Source of the DNA: Granulicella sp.
Lineage (GTDB): Bacteria > Acidobacteriota > Terriglobia > Terriglobales > Acidobacteriaceae
Length of the DNA: 39,947 bases
Reading direction: 5' to 3'
NCBI GenBank assembly: GCA_027365345.1
Contig: DAHXNO010000017.1
Span: forward strand, 1-39,947
Position 1 is the first letter of the stretch. Each line of letters starts with the position of its first letter. Position numbers and translations under genes: made by a program. Below the pieces are notes generated by a model, which saw only the letters and a program-made list of their open reading frames with translations, was not told the origin of the DNA and did not search any database. Below are positions 33,386 to 39,947 of this stretch, one piece after another.

Positions 33386-33480
33386 AAAACCCTGCTGGTT
33401 TGGGCGCAAGCCATGTTCCTGGGCTAGCCCAGGACAGGCAAGCAGGGACAGACACAGGGTGGTGAGCCAAACAGGGTTTT
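33386..33480. repeat. Nested inverted repeats between SDR and TetR genes
   Basis: A perfect 18-bp palindrome (TCCTGGGCTAGCCCAGGA, 33417-33434) is framed by a second inverted pair, AAAACCCTG (33386-33394) and CAGGGTTTT (33472-33480). Minus the central palindrome the whole could fold as one large cruciform. It lies past the SDR stop and about 60 bases before the TetR start, so it may be terminator, operator or both. Confidence 0.6.
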
Positions 33481-33537
33481 GAGATTGCCTACGTTGCAGG
33501 CGCGCCCGACGCCGATCGACTTGGAAGGAGATGCGGA

Positions 33538-34194
33538 TTGCCGACTGAAAGCAAGGACACTGAATCCGTTGTATCGGCTCATGAGCCATGGAAGGCGTTC
33601 AATGTGCGCTCGCAGCACCGCATGGACACCAAGCGGGATGCGGTGTTGCAGACCGCCGCGAAGTTATATCTGGAGAAGGGGTACCACAAGACCTCCATGA
33701 GTGAGCTTGCCGCTCGGCTGAACATCACGAAGCCGGCGCTGTATTACTATTTCCGCAACAAGGAAGACCTGCTAGTGGGGTGCTATCGGGCGGGGATCGA
33801 GTCAATCGAAGCGTCTCTGCGCGAGGCCGGGGACTGCAAGGGTACGGGCCTGGAAAGGCTACGTGCCTATGTGGAATCGTATGCGACGGCGATCGCGACC
33901 ACCGACTTTGGCCGTTGCGTGCCCACGCTGGACGACGCCGAACTCTCCAGTCCCGCTCGCCGCCAGGTGCGGGATTTGAAACGGCGCATTGACGCCGCCA
34001 TTCGAGCCAATATCGAGCAGGGAATTGCAGACGGATCGATTGTCCCCTGCAATGCCAAGCTGGCCACATTCGCCATTGCCGGCGCGATCAACTGGATCGG
34101 AACCTGGTATAAACCGGGTGGAGGGCTGGGCGCAGCGGAGATTGTCTCAGAATTTTCGCGGCTTTTGATGTCAGGATTGGCCACAAGGTCCTAG
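33538..34194 (+). CDS. TetR-family regulator, probable fatty-acid degradation repressor
   Basis: 218 residues. TetR DNA-binding domain with helix KRDAVLQTAAKLYLEKGYHKTS and helix-turn-helix MSELAARLNITKPALYYYFRNKEDLL (about 54-79), then a ligand domain of the TetR_C type typical of fatty acid-related regulators. The frame begins with TTG at 33538, with GGAAGGAG upstream; the first 25 residues are an unstructured arm. It lies 262 bases upstream of the fadNAE-like operon in the same direction, and that gap contains two matching 14-bp palindromes. By analogy with TetR-type FadR proteins, acyl-CoA would release it from DNA (inference). Confidence 0.87.
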   Translation: MPTESKDTESVVSAHEPWKAFNVRSQHRMDTKRDAVLQTAAKLYLEKGYHKTSMSELAARLNITKPALYYYFRNKEDLLVGCYRAGIESIEASLREAGDCKGTGLERLRAYVESYATAIATTDFGRCVPTLDDAELSSPARRQVRDLKRRIDAAIRANIEQGIADGSIVPCNAKLATFAIAGAINWIGTWYKPGGGLGAAEIVSEFSRLLMSGLATRS

Positions 34195-34309
34195 TGTTGG
34201 AATGAGGAAACGACCTGATGGTGGGCTGTGACGTACTGCGTTTTTGTGTGGCAACACCTGTGGCTCCTTTCACCACTCGTCCCGCATCCTCAGCGAGATG
34301 GGTTGCTTG

Positions 34310-34338
34310 TTGACTTTTGACCGCACGTTCAGTACTAT
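34310..34338 (+). promoter_or_regulatory. Promoter of the beta-oxidation operon
   Basis: TTGACT at 34310-34315 and TACTAT at 34333-34338 are separated by exactly 17 bases and each has only minor deviations from the sigma-70 consensus. The spacer is almost filled by the operator at 34318-34331. Transcription would start near 34345, leaving a leader of about 110 bases before fadN. Confidence 0.65.
34318..34331. promoter_or_regulatory. Operator site 1, between -35 and -10
   Basis: TGACCG-CA-CGTTCA, a 14-bp palindrome with 6-bp arms and one mismatch, placed exactly between the two promoter hexamers. A repressor here would block RNA polymerase. It matches site 2 in layout and in the TGACC half-site, so both are probably bound by the same protein, most simply the TetR regulator encoded upstream. 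Confidence 0.65.
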
Positions 34339-34367
34339 TCATTCGCCAAGGGAGATGGAGTTTTATT

Positions 34368-34381
34368 TGACCTGAAGGTCA
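34368..34381. promoter_or_regulatory. Operator site 2, downstream of the promoter
   Basis: TGACCT-GA-AGGTCA, a perfect 14-bp palindrome with 6-bp arms, 36 bases beyond the end of site 1. It lies in the predicted leader, where bound repressor could block elongation or cooperate with site 1. Confidence 0.65.
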
Positions 34382-34456
34382 GCTCCGTCTGAACGCAAGT
34401 TTTGATGAGTACGCGAGTCGCCTCAGTCTTCCCTGGCAAGAAAAGGAGATCTCTCG

Positions 34457-36883
34457 ATGGACCTACAGTCCAGTCCAGTTGCCGTTTCCCGGCCGGGAAC
34501 GAGCGAGTATCCCATCCGGCGTGTGGCCGTGCTGGGGGCGGGAACCATGGGCGCGCGCATTGCCGCGCACGTGGTTGATTCCGGAGTTCCGGTGTTGCTG
34601 CTGGATGTGGTGGCCCCCGGAGCGGATCGCAATGCGGTTGTGGCGCGGGGTATGGAGGCTCTGAAGAAATCCAAACCCGCTGCTTTTGCCCTTCCCTCTC
34701 TGGCAGGCATGATCGCGATCGGCAACTTTGAGGATGATCTGCCGCGCCTGCACGATTGCGACTGGGTGATCGAGGCGGTGGCGGAGAATCTGGAGATCAA
34801 GCGTAGCCTTCTGGCTCGGGTGATTCCGCACCTGCACGCCAGGGCGATTTTGACCACCAATACGAGCGGATTGCCGGTGACGAAGATTGCAGCCGAATTC
34901 CCAGCCTCGGTGCGGCAGCGATGGTTTGGCGCGCACTTTTTCAATCCGCCGCGGTACATGCGGCTGGTGGAGTTGATTGCGACCGCAGAGAGCGACCCCG
35001 ATGCGCTGGCGGCAATTGCCGACTTTTGCGACCGCAAGTTGGGGAAGGCCGTGGTTCCAGCGCACGATACGCCCAACTTTATCGCCAATCGCATTGGCAC
35101 CTTCGCCATGCTCAATACGGTCCGCATCATGCAGCAGCAGGGGTTGACCGTGGAAGAGGTCGATCTGCTGACTGGCCAGATCGTAGGCTGGCCCAAGACC
35201 GGAACCTTTCGGCTTGCGGATATGGTGGGCATCGACGTACTGGGGCATGTGGCGCGGAACTTTGCCGCCAACGCCAGCGATGAGCGCCAGGATGTGAAGC
35301 TGCCCGTGGTGATTGAGAAGTTGATGGAACACAATTGGCTGGGCGATAAGACTGGCCAGGGCTTCTACAAGAAGCAGCGCGGCGCGGGCCGTGACCAGCT
35401 TGAAGTGCTGGACTTCGAGAGCCTCCAATATCGTCCCGTGGCGCGGGCCTCTCTGCCGGAGGTGGAGATGGCGAAGACCAGCGATTCGCTGCCGGGGAGG
35501 ATTCGGGCGCTGCTGGGTGGCGATCCGCGTGGCAAGGCAGCGCGCTTCTATCGGCAGATGCTGCCGGAGCTGTGGATCTATGCCGCCAACCGTATTGGCG
35601 AAGTGGCTGAATCCATTGTCGACATCGACCGTGCGATGAAGACCGGCTTCAACTGGGAGCTTGGTCCCTTTGAGATGTGGGATGCGGCCGGGGTGACGGA
35701 GACTGTGGCTCTGATGCGGGCAGCGGAGATGCCGCTCCCTGCGGTGGTGGGAGCGGTGCTGGCTGCAGGCGGCGCGTGGTATCGCCAGGGTGGCGATGAG
35801 TACTTTGATCCCGCCAGCGGTGGTTACAAAAAGCGGGAACTGGATCTCGGCCTGGCGCCAGTGAACTTCTACAAGAAGAGTCGTGGTGAGGTAGCGGGCA
35901 ATTCGAGCATTTCGCTGGTCGATCTGGGCGATGGAATTGCCTGCTTTGAGTTCCACTCCAAGATGAACAGCCTTGGGCAGGACATTCAGCAGTTCATCCA
36001 GCAGGTGCTTACCCCCTCCAGCGAACACGTGCGCAACTTCGAGGGCTTCATCATCACGAGCGATGCCGCCAATTTTTCGGTGGGCGCCAACCTGATGCAA
36101 TTGTTGATGGCGATTCAGGATCAAGAGTGGGACGAGATTGACCTTTTCACGCGCGCCTTCCAGGCGATGACGCAGGCCATCAAGTTCTGTCCGCGGCCTG
36201 TGGTGGCGGCTCCCTTTGGGCTTTGCCTGGGTGGGGGAACAGAGATCTGCCTGCACTCGGCGCTGCGTCAACCGCATCTGGAGCTGTACACCGGGCTGGT
36301 GGAAACCGGCGTGGGTCTGGTTCCAGCCGGCGGAGGCTGCAAGGAGATGGCGCTGCGCGCCCTTGCTGCAGCGAACGCGGTGAAGGCGGATAGCCGAGGA
36401 GAATCCGTGGAGGTCTATGACGCGTTCCGCAGCATCTTCGAGACCATCGCCATGGCGAAGGTTTCTACGTCCGCGCTGGAGGCCAAGGCCATGCGGATTG
36501 TAGAGGCCGGCGAGATGGTGACGATGAATCGCGAGCGGCTGGTGGCCGATGCCAAGGCGCAGGCGTTACGTCTGGTGCGGGCCGGCTATCGTCCGCCGCT
36601 GCCGGAGACGGCGATTCCCGCACCTGGTGAGAATGTGCGCGCCACGCTGCAGATGGGCGCTTATTTCCTGCGCCAGGGTGAGTACATCAGCGATCACGAT
36701 GTGAAGATCGCCAATCACGTAGCGCATATTCTCGCCGGCGGAAAGCTGCCGGCAGGAACTCTGATCAGCGAACAGTACCTGCTGGATCTGGAACGGGAAG
36801 CCTTTGTTTCGCTCTGCGGTGAACCGAAGACCGCTGAGCGGATCGCACACACGTTGAAGACCGGCAAACCACTGCGGAACTGA
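34457..36883 (+). CDS. fadN: 3-hydroxyacyl-CoA dehydrogenase/enoyl-CoA hydratase fusion (FadN type)
   Basis: Bifunctional beta-oxidation enzyme: hydrates enoyl-CoA and oxidises 3-hydroxyacyl-CoA with NAD. 808 residues. The dehydrogenase comes first (Rossmann GAGTMG at 27-32, then TNTSGLPVTKIAAEFP, RWFGAHFFNPPRYM and the C-terminal dehydrogenase domains), and the crotonase-like hydratase domain comes last, with CPRPVVAAPFGLCLGGGTEICLHS and GLVETGVGLVPAGGGCKEM carrying the two catalytic glutamates. This order is that of Bacillus-type FadN, opposite to proteobacterial FadB/FadJ. AAGGAG lies before the ATG. It is first in a three-gene operon and under the two operators above. Confidence 0.95.
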   Translation: MDLQSSPVAVSRPGTSEYPIRRVAVLGAGTMGARIAAHVVDSGVPVLLLDVVAPGADRNAVVARGMEALKKSKPAAFALPSLAGMIAIGNFEDDLPRLHDCDWVIEAVAENLEIKRSLLARVIPHLHARAILTTNTSGLPVTKIAAEFPASVRQRWFGAHFFNPPRYMRLVELIATAESDPDALAAIADFCDRKLGKAVVPAHDTPNFIANRIGTFAMLNTVRIMQQQGLTVEEVDLLTGQIVGWPKTGTFRLADMVGIDVLGHVARNFAANASDERQDVKLPVVIEKLMEHNWLGDKTGQGFYKKQRGAGRDQLEVLDFESLQYRPVARASLPEVEMAKTSDSLPGRIRALLGGDPRGKAARFYRQMLPELWIYAANRIGEVAESIVDIDRAMKTGFNWELGPFEMWDAAGVTETVALMRAAEMPLPAVVGAVLAAGGAWYRQGGDEYFDPASGGYKKRELDLGLAPVNFYKKSRGEVAGNSSISLVDLGDGIACFEFHSKMNSLGQDIQQFIQQVLTPSSEHVRNFEGFIITSDAANFSVGANLMQLLMAIQDQEWDEIDLFTRAFQAMTQAIKFCPRPVVAAPFGLCLGGGTEICLHSALRQPHLELYTGLVETGVGLVPAGGGCKEMALRALAAANAVKADSRGESVEVYDAFRSIFETIAMAKVSTSALEAKAMRIVEAGEMVTMNRERLVADAKAQALRLVRAGYRPPLPETAIPAPGENVRATLQMGAYFLRQGEYISDHDVKIANHVAHILAGGKLPAGTLISEQYLLDLEREAFVSLCGEPKTAERIAHTLKTGKPLRN

Positions 36884-36949
36884 TCCAGCGTCGTGCTGAA
36901 ACGAACAGAGAGGGAGACGACCGGTGAAGACCGGCAAGGAGGCGAAACA

Positions 36950-38131
36950 ATGCGGGATGCAGTGATCGTGAGCGCGGTGCGCACGCCAGTGGGCAAGGCT
37001 CCACGCGGCATGCTGAAGAATACCCGCCCGGATGAGTTGGGCGCAGTAGCGGTTCGCGCCGCTGTCGAGCGGGTTGCGAATCTGGAAACCAGGGAGATCG
37101 ACGATGTGATCATGGGCTGCGCGATGCCGGAGGCAGAACAAGGCATGAACGTTGCCCGCGTGCTTGCGTTGCGCGCAGGACTGCCGATCACGGTTTCGGC
37201 GATGACGATCAATCGCTACTGTGCGTCGGGTCTGCAGTCGATCGCATTGGCTTCAGAGCGAATCCGTTGCGGCGGCGCCGAGGTGATTGTGGCCGGTGGT
37301 ACGGAGTCGATGTCGCAGGTGCCGATGGGCGGCAACAAGGTCACCATGAATCCGTGGCTGGCGGAGAACTTTCCCGGCTCGTATATGACCATGGGTCTGA
37401 CTGCGGAGCGCGTGGCCGCGCAGTACAGCGTGAGCCGCGAAGATGCGGACCAGTTCGCCTTTGAGAGCCATCGCAAGGCTGTGCAGGCCATGGCGGCGGG
37501 TGATTTTCAGGACGAGTTGGTTTCCGTTCCGGTCCGCGTAGCCGCGCCCGGTGATGGCAAGCCGGTGGTGACGGAGGTTGAGTTCAGCGCCGACGAAGGA
37601 CCGCGCGCGGATACTTCGCTGGAGGCGCTGGCCAAACTGAAGCCCGCCTTCCATGCCAAGGGTGTGGTGACCGCGGGCAACAGTTCACAGATGTCCGATG
37701 GCGCCGCGGCTGCGGTGCTGATGTCGGAAGAGCGAGCCCAGGCGATTGGCGCGCGGCCCCTGGCGCGGCTGCTGGCCTATGCCTATGCCGGCTGTGAACC
37801 GGAGCTGATGGGCACTGGCCCGATTTATGCCATTCCCAAGGCATTGAAGATGGCGGGGCTAAGCCTGGATCAGATGGAAGTGATCGAGCTGAACGAAGCC
37901 TTCGCTACCCAGTCGCTGGCCGTGATCCGGACGCTGGGAATTGATCCGGCGCGGGTGAACCGCAGCGGCGGCGCGATCGCTCTGGGCCATCCGCTGGGAT
38001 GCACCGGCGCCAAGCTGACGGCAACGCTGCTGGGTGAAATGAAACGAAGCCATGCCCGCTACGGCATGGTAACGATGTGTGTTGGCGGTGGCATGGGCGC
38101 GGCCGGCATCTTCGAAAACCTGCAAGACTAA
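36950..38131 (+). CDS. fadA: Acetyl-CoA acyltransferase (3-ketoacyl-CoA thiolase)
   Basis: Cleaves 3-ketoacyl-CoA with CoA to acetyl-CoA and a shortened acyl-CoA. 393 residues with nucleophile Cys91 ([12 protein letters not shown]), the base histidine in [16 protein letters not shown], and the second cysteine in [11 protein letters not shown]. The frame is open from 36893, but the ATG at 36950 has AAGGAGG seven bases upstream and starts the family exactly ([16 protein letters not shown]). A 13-base direct repeat (TGAAGACCGGCAA) occurs at 36855-36867 in the end of fadN and at 36925-36937 over the ribosome site. Spacing to the neighbours is 66 and 10 bases. Confidence 0.96.
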   Translation: MRDAVIVSAVRTPVGKAPRGMLKNTRPDELGAVAVRAAVERVANLETREIDDVIMGCAMPEAEQGMNVARVLALRAGLPITVSAMTINRYCASGLQSIALASERIRCGGAEVIVAGGTESMSQVPMGGNKVTMNPWLAENFPGSYMTMGLTAERVAAQYSVSREDADQFAFESHRKAVQAMAAGDFQDELVSVPVRVAAPGDGKPVVTEVEFSADEGPRADTSLEALAKLKPAFHAKGVVTAGNSSQMSDGAAAAVLMSEERAQAIGARPLARLLAYAYAGCEPELMGTGPIYAIPKALKMAGLSLDQMEVIELNEAFATQSLAVIRTLGIDPARVNRSGGAIALGHPLGCTGAKLTATLLGEMKRSHARYGMVTMCVGGGMGAAGIFENLQD

Positions 38132-38141
38132 AGGAGAAGCG

Positions 38142-39932
38142 ATGAGCACGGAAACTGTTTTGCATTCTTCCCGCAAGGTGAGCGGTGGCGCTTTTCTGGT
38201 TGACGATCTGCTGCCCGAGGAGATCTTTACGGCAGAGGATCTGAGCGCTGAGCAGAAACAGATGGCGGAGATCACGGCCGACTTCGCCGAGAAGCAGATT
38301 TTAGGCAACATTCAGGAGATTGAGGCGAAGAACTATAGCTTGTCGCGGAAGTTGATGCGCGATCTGGGCGAGCTTGGCCTGTTGAGCGTGGATGTGCCGG
38401 AGGCCTACGGCGGAATGGGGCTGGGACAGGTGACCTCGGCTTTGCTGACCGATAGGATTGCTGTCTCCGGAAGCTTTTCGGTGACCTTCAGCGCGCATGT
38501 GGGCATCGGCATGTTGCCTTTGATCTGGTACGGAACTCCGGAACAGAAACAAAAGTACCTGCCCAAGCTGGCCAGTGGAGAGTGGATTGCGGCCTACGCG
38601 CTCTCTGAGGCTTCAGCGGGATCAGATGCGATGAACATCCACACGCGCGCGGCTTTGTCGCCGGACGGGAAACACTATGTGCTGAACGGCGAGAAGATGT
38701 GGATTTCAAATGCCAGCATGGCAGGCCTGTTTACCATCTTCGCCAAGGTTGACGGGGAACAGTTCACGGCTTTTCTGGTGGAAGCAGGAACGCCGGGATT
38801 GACGGTGGGGCCGGAGGAGCACAAGCTCGGCATCCGCGGTTCTTCTACCTGCCCGCTTGCGCTGGTGGATTGCGCCGTGCCGGTGGAGAATGTGCTGGGC
38901 GAGATCGGCAAGGGGCACCACATCGCTTTCAATGTGCTGGATGTTGGCCGCTACAAGCTGGCGGCCGCGGCCGTGGGCGGGGCGCGTACCGTGCTCCGCG
39001 ACGGCATCCGCTACGGCAGAGATCGGATTGCATTTGGCAAGCCTGTCACTTCATTCGGCCTGATCCAGGAAAAGATTGCAGAGACGGCAGCGGACATCTA
39101 TGCCTGTGAAGCTGCGGTGTATCGCACGGTGGGCGCCATTGACGCCGCCATGCCTGAGGGAGAGAGGACTCCGCAGGAGATCCAGAAGGCGATTGGAGAG
39201 TTTGCGGTGGAGTGTTCGATCCTGAAGTTCTGGGGCTCGGAGATGCTGGAGCGCGCCGTGGACAAGATGTTGCAGATCTTCGGCGGCTACGGTTACGTGG
39301 AAGAGTTTCCTGTGGAGCGCGCCTATAGGGATTCGCGTATCAACAAGATTTTTGAAGGCACCAATGAGATCAATCGCCTGATCACCACTGGCTGGATGAT
39401 CAAGCGAGCGATGCAGGGCCGTCTGGCGCTGCTGCCGGCGATCAAGAAGGTGATGGATGAGGTGATGGCCGGCCCAACGCTGCAAGCGCCGCCAAGCGGA
39501 GTTCTGGGCGCGGAGAGAAACCTGGTGCGCAACGCCAAGAAGCTGGGCCTGTTCTGCTCCGGCGCTGCCTCACAACGGTTCGGTACGGAACTGAGTGAAC
39601 AGCAGGAGGTGGTGGGCATGCTGGCGGATATGCTGGCCGAAATCATGGTCTCTGAGTCTGCGTTGCTACGCGCCGAGAAGTCCGCCGAGCGAATGCCCAT
39701 GGGCGTGCGCCTGGCGAAGTACTTTATCGCCAACTCCTTCCGGCGGATGGTGCTGCTCGCAGAAAAACTGGTGGCCGCGATTGCGGAGGGCGATACGCTG
39801 CGCACGCAGATGGCGATTGTGCGCAGATTGGCCAAGCACGAGCCGGCGAACACGGTGACGCTGGGCCGGGAGATCGCCGCAACCATGGTGGCGGCCGGGC
39901 GTTACACAATCGAGGAAGTCCGCGGTTCGTAG
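38142..39932 (+). CDS. fadE: Acyl-CoA dehydrogenase, two-domain long-chain type
   Basis: FAD-dependent first step of beta-oxidation, acyl-CoA to trans-2-enoyl-CoA. 596 residues, about 200 longer than short-chain members, as in the very-long-chain (VLCAD-like) group and Bacillus FadE, with an extra C-terminal helical domain. Core motifs: LGLLSVDVPEAYGGMG, ALSEASAGSDAMN and MWISNASMAGLF in the FAD/acyl site, FGGYGYVEEFPVERAYRDSRI, and catalytic Glu405 in FEGTNEI. The ATG at 38142 has AAAGGAG before it; an in-frame earlier start at 38079 would overlap fadA and lacks support. Third gene of the fad operon; the window ends 15 bases after its stop. Confidence 0.95.
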   Translation: MSTETVLHSSRKVSGGAFLVDDLLPEEIFTAEDLSAEQKQMAEITADFAEKQILGNIQEIEAKNYSLSRKLMRDLGELGLLSVDVPEAYGGMGLGQVTSALLTDRIAVSGSFSVTFSAHVGIGMLPLIWYGTPEQKQKYLPKLASGEWIAAYALSEASAGSDAMNIHTRAALSPDGKHYVLNGEKMWISNASMAGLFTIFAKVDGEQFTAFLVEAGTPGLTVGPEEHKLGIRGSSTCPLALVDCAVPVENVLGEIGKGHHIAFNVLDVGRYKLAAAAVGGARTVLRDGIRYGRDRIAFGKPVTSFGLIQEKIAETAADIYACEAAVYRTVGAIDAAMPEGERTPQEIQKAIGEFAVECSILKFWGSEMLERAVDKMLQIFGGYGYVEEFPVERAYRDSRINKIFEGTNEINRLITTGWMIKRAMQGRLALLPAIKKVMDEVMAGPTLQAPPSGVLGAERNLVRNAKKLGLFCSGAASQRFGTELSEQQEVVGMLADMLAEIMVSESALLRAEKSAERMPMGVRLAKYFIANSFRRMVLLAEKLVAAIAEGDTLRTQMAIVRRLAKHEPANTVTLGREIAATMVAAGRYTIEEVRGS

Positions 39933-39947
39933 CAGGAAGCAAGACGG

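Noticed and set aside
34463-36277. A 604-codon open frame on the minus strand opposite fadN
   Set aside because: It lies fully inside fadN, has a His/Arg/Gln-rich composition typical of antisense frames in GC-rich DNA, and no domain or ribosome site.

Overview
The window reads as chromosomal DNA of an Acidobacteriota bacterium, probably of the Terriglobia (Granulicella/Terriglobus/Edaphobacter type). This is inferred from the Oar-like TonB-dependent receptor with an N-terminal carboxypeptidase-regulatory domain and a C-terminus ending in QLALKLLW, from the GC-rich coding style and from the gene mix; no marker gene fixes the genus. I see no phage, transposase, CRISPR array or rRNA. Four tRNA genes are present, all with an encoded CCA end.

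Region by region. 1-1.5 kb: the 3' part of glmM, then a 445-base non-coding stretch rich in nested hairpins (candidate structured RNA). 1.5-9.3 kb: a secreted protein of unknown function and a tripartite RND efflux operon (adaptor, pump, outer-membrane channel) read on the minus strand, divergent from a TetR regulator; a 20-bp palindrome lies between them. 9.3-12.1 kb: GTP-dependent PEP carboxykinase with a leader that can form alternative hairpins, then tRNA-Ser(CGA) and tRNA-Leu with an AAG anticodon, with a perfect 22-bp inverted repeat between the two tRNAs. 12.2-24.7 kb: an L-fucose/fucoside utilisation locus: Oar-like TonB receptor, Tat-exported GH29 alpha-L-fucosidase, FucP permease, zinc alcohol dehydrogenase, LacI regulator, UxaA-type dehydratase and a FucX-like L-fucose dehydrogenase. 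The set points to oxidative (non-phosphorylated) fucose breakdown: fucosides are bound and imported through the outer membrane, cut by the fucosidase, carried in by FucP, oxidised to fuconate and dehydrated. A lactonase and the last steps are not in the window. 24.7-28.6 kb: small genes (DUF2892 membrane protein, an 80-residue coiled-coil protein, a TauE/SafE exporter with its DUF1634 partner), tRNA-Ser(GGA), tRNA-Pro(CGG) and long non-coding gaps.

28.6-39.9 kb: a fatty-acid block. On the minus strand an acyl-CoA ligase, an alpha/beta hydrolase and an outer-membrane beta-barrel protein are joined by stop/start overlaps, followed by a DUF2141 protein. On the plus strand are an HSDL2-like short-chain dehydrogenase, a TetR regulator and a fadN-fadA-fadE beta-oxidation operon. 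The fad promoter has a well-spaced -35/-10 pair with a 14-bp TGACC-type palindrome filling the spacer and a second copy 36 bases downstream, the clearest regulatory signal in the window.

The features I consider most worth follow-up are the paired fad operators, the pckG leader with mutually exclusive hairpins, the A34 tRNA-Leu, the inverted repeat between the tRNAs, and the structured RNA candidate after glmM.
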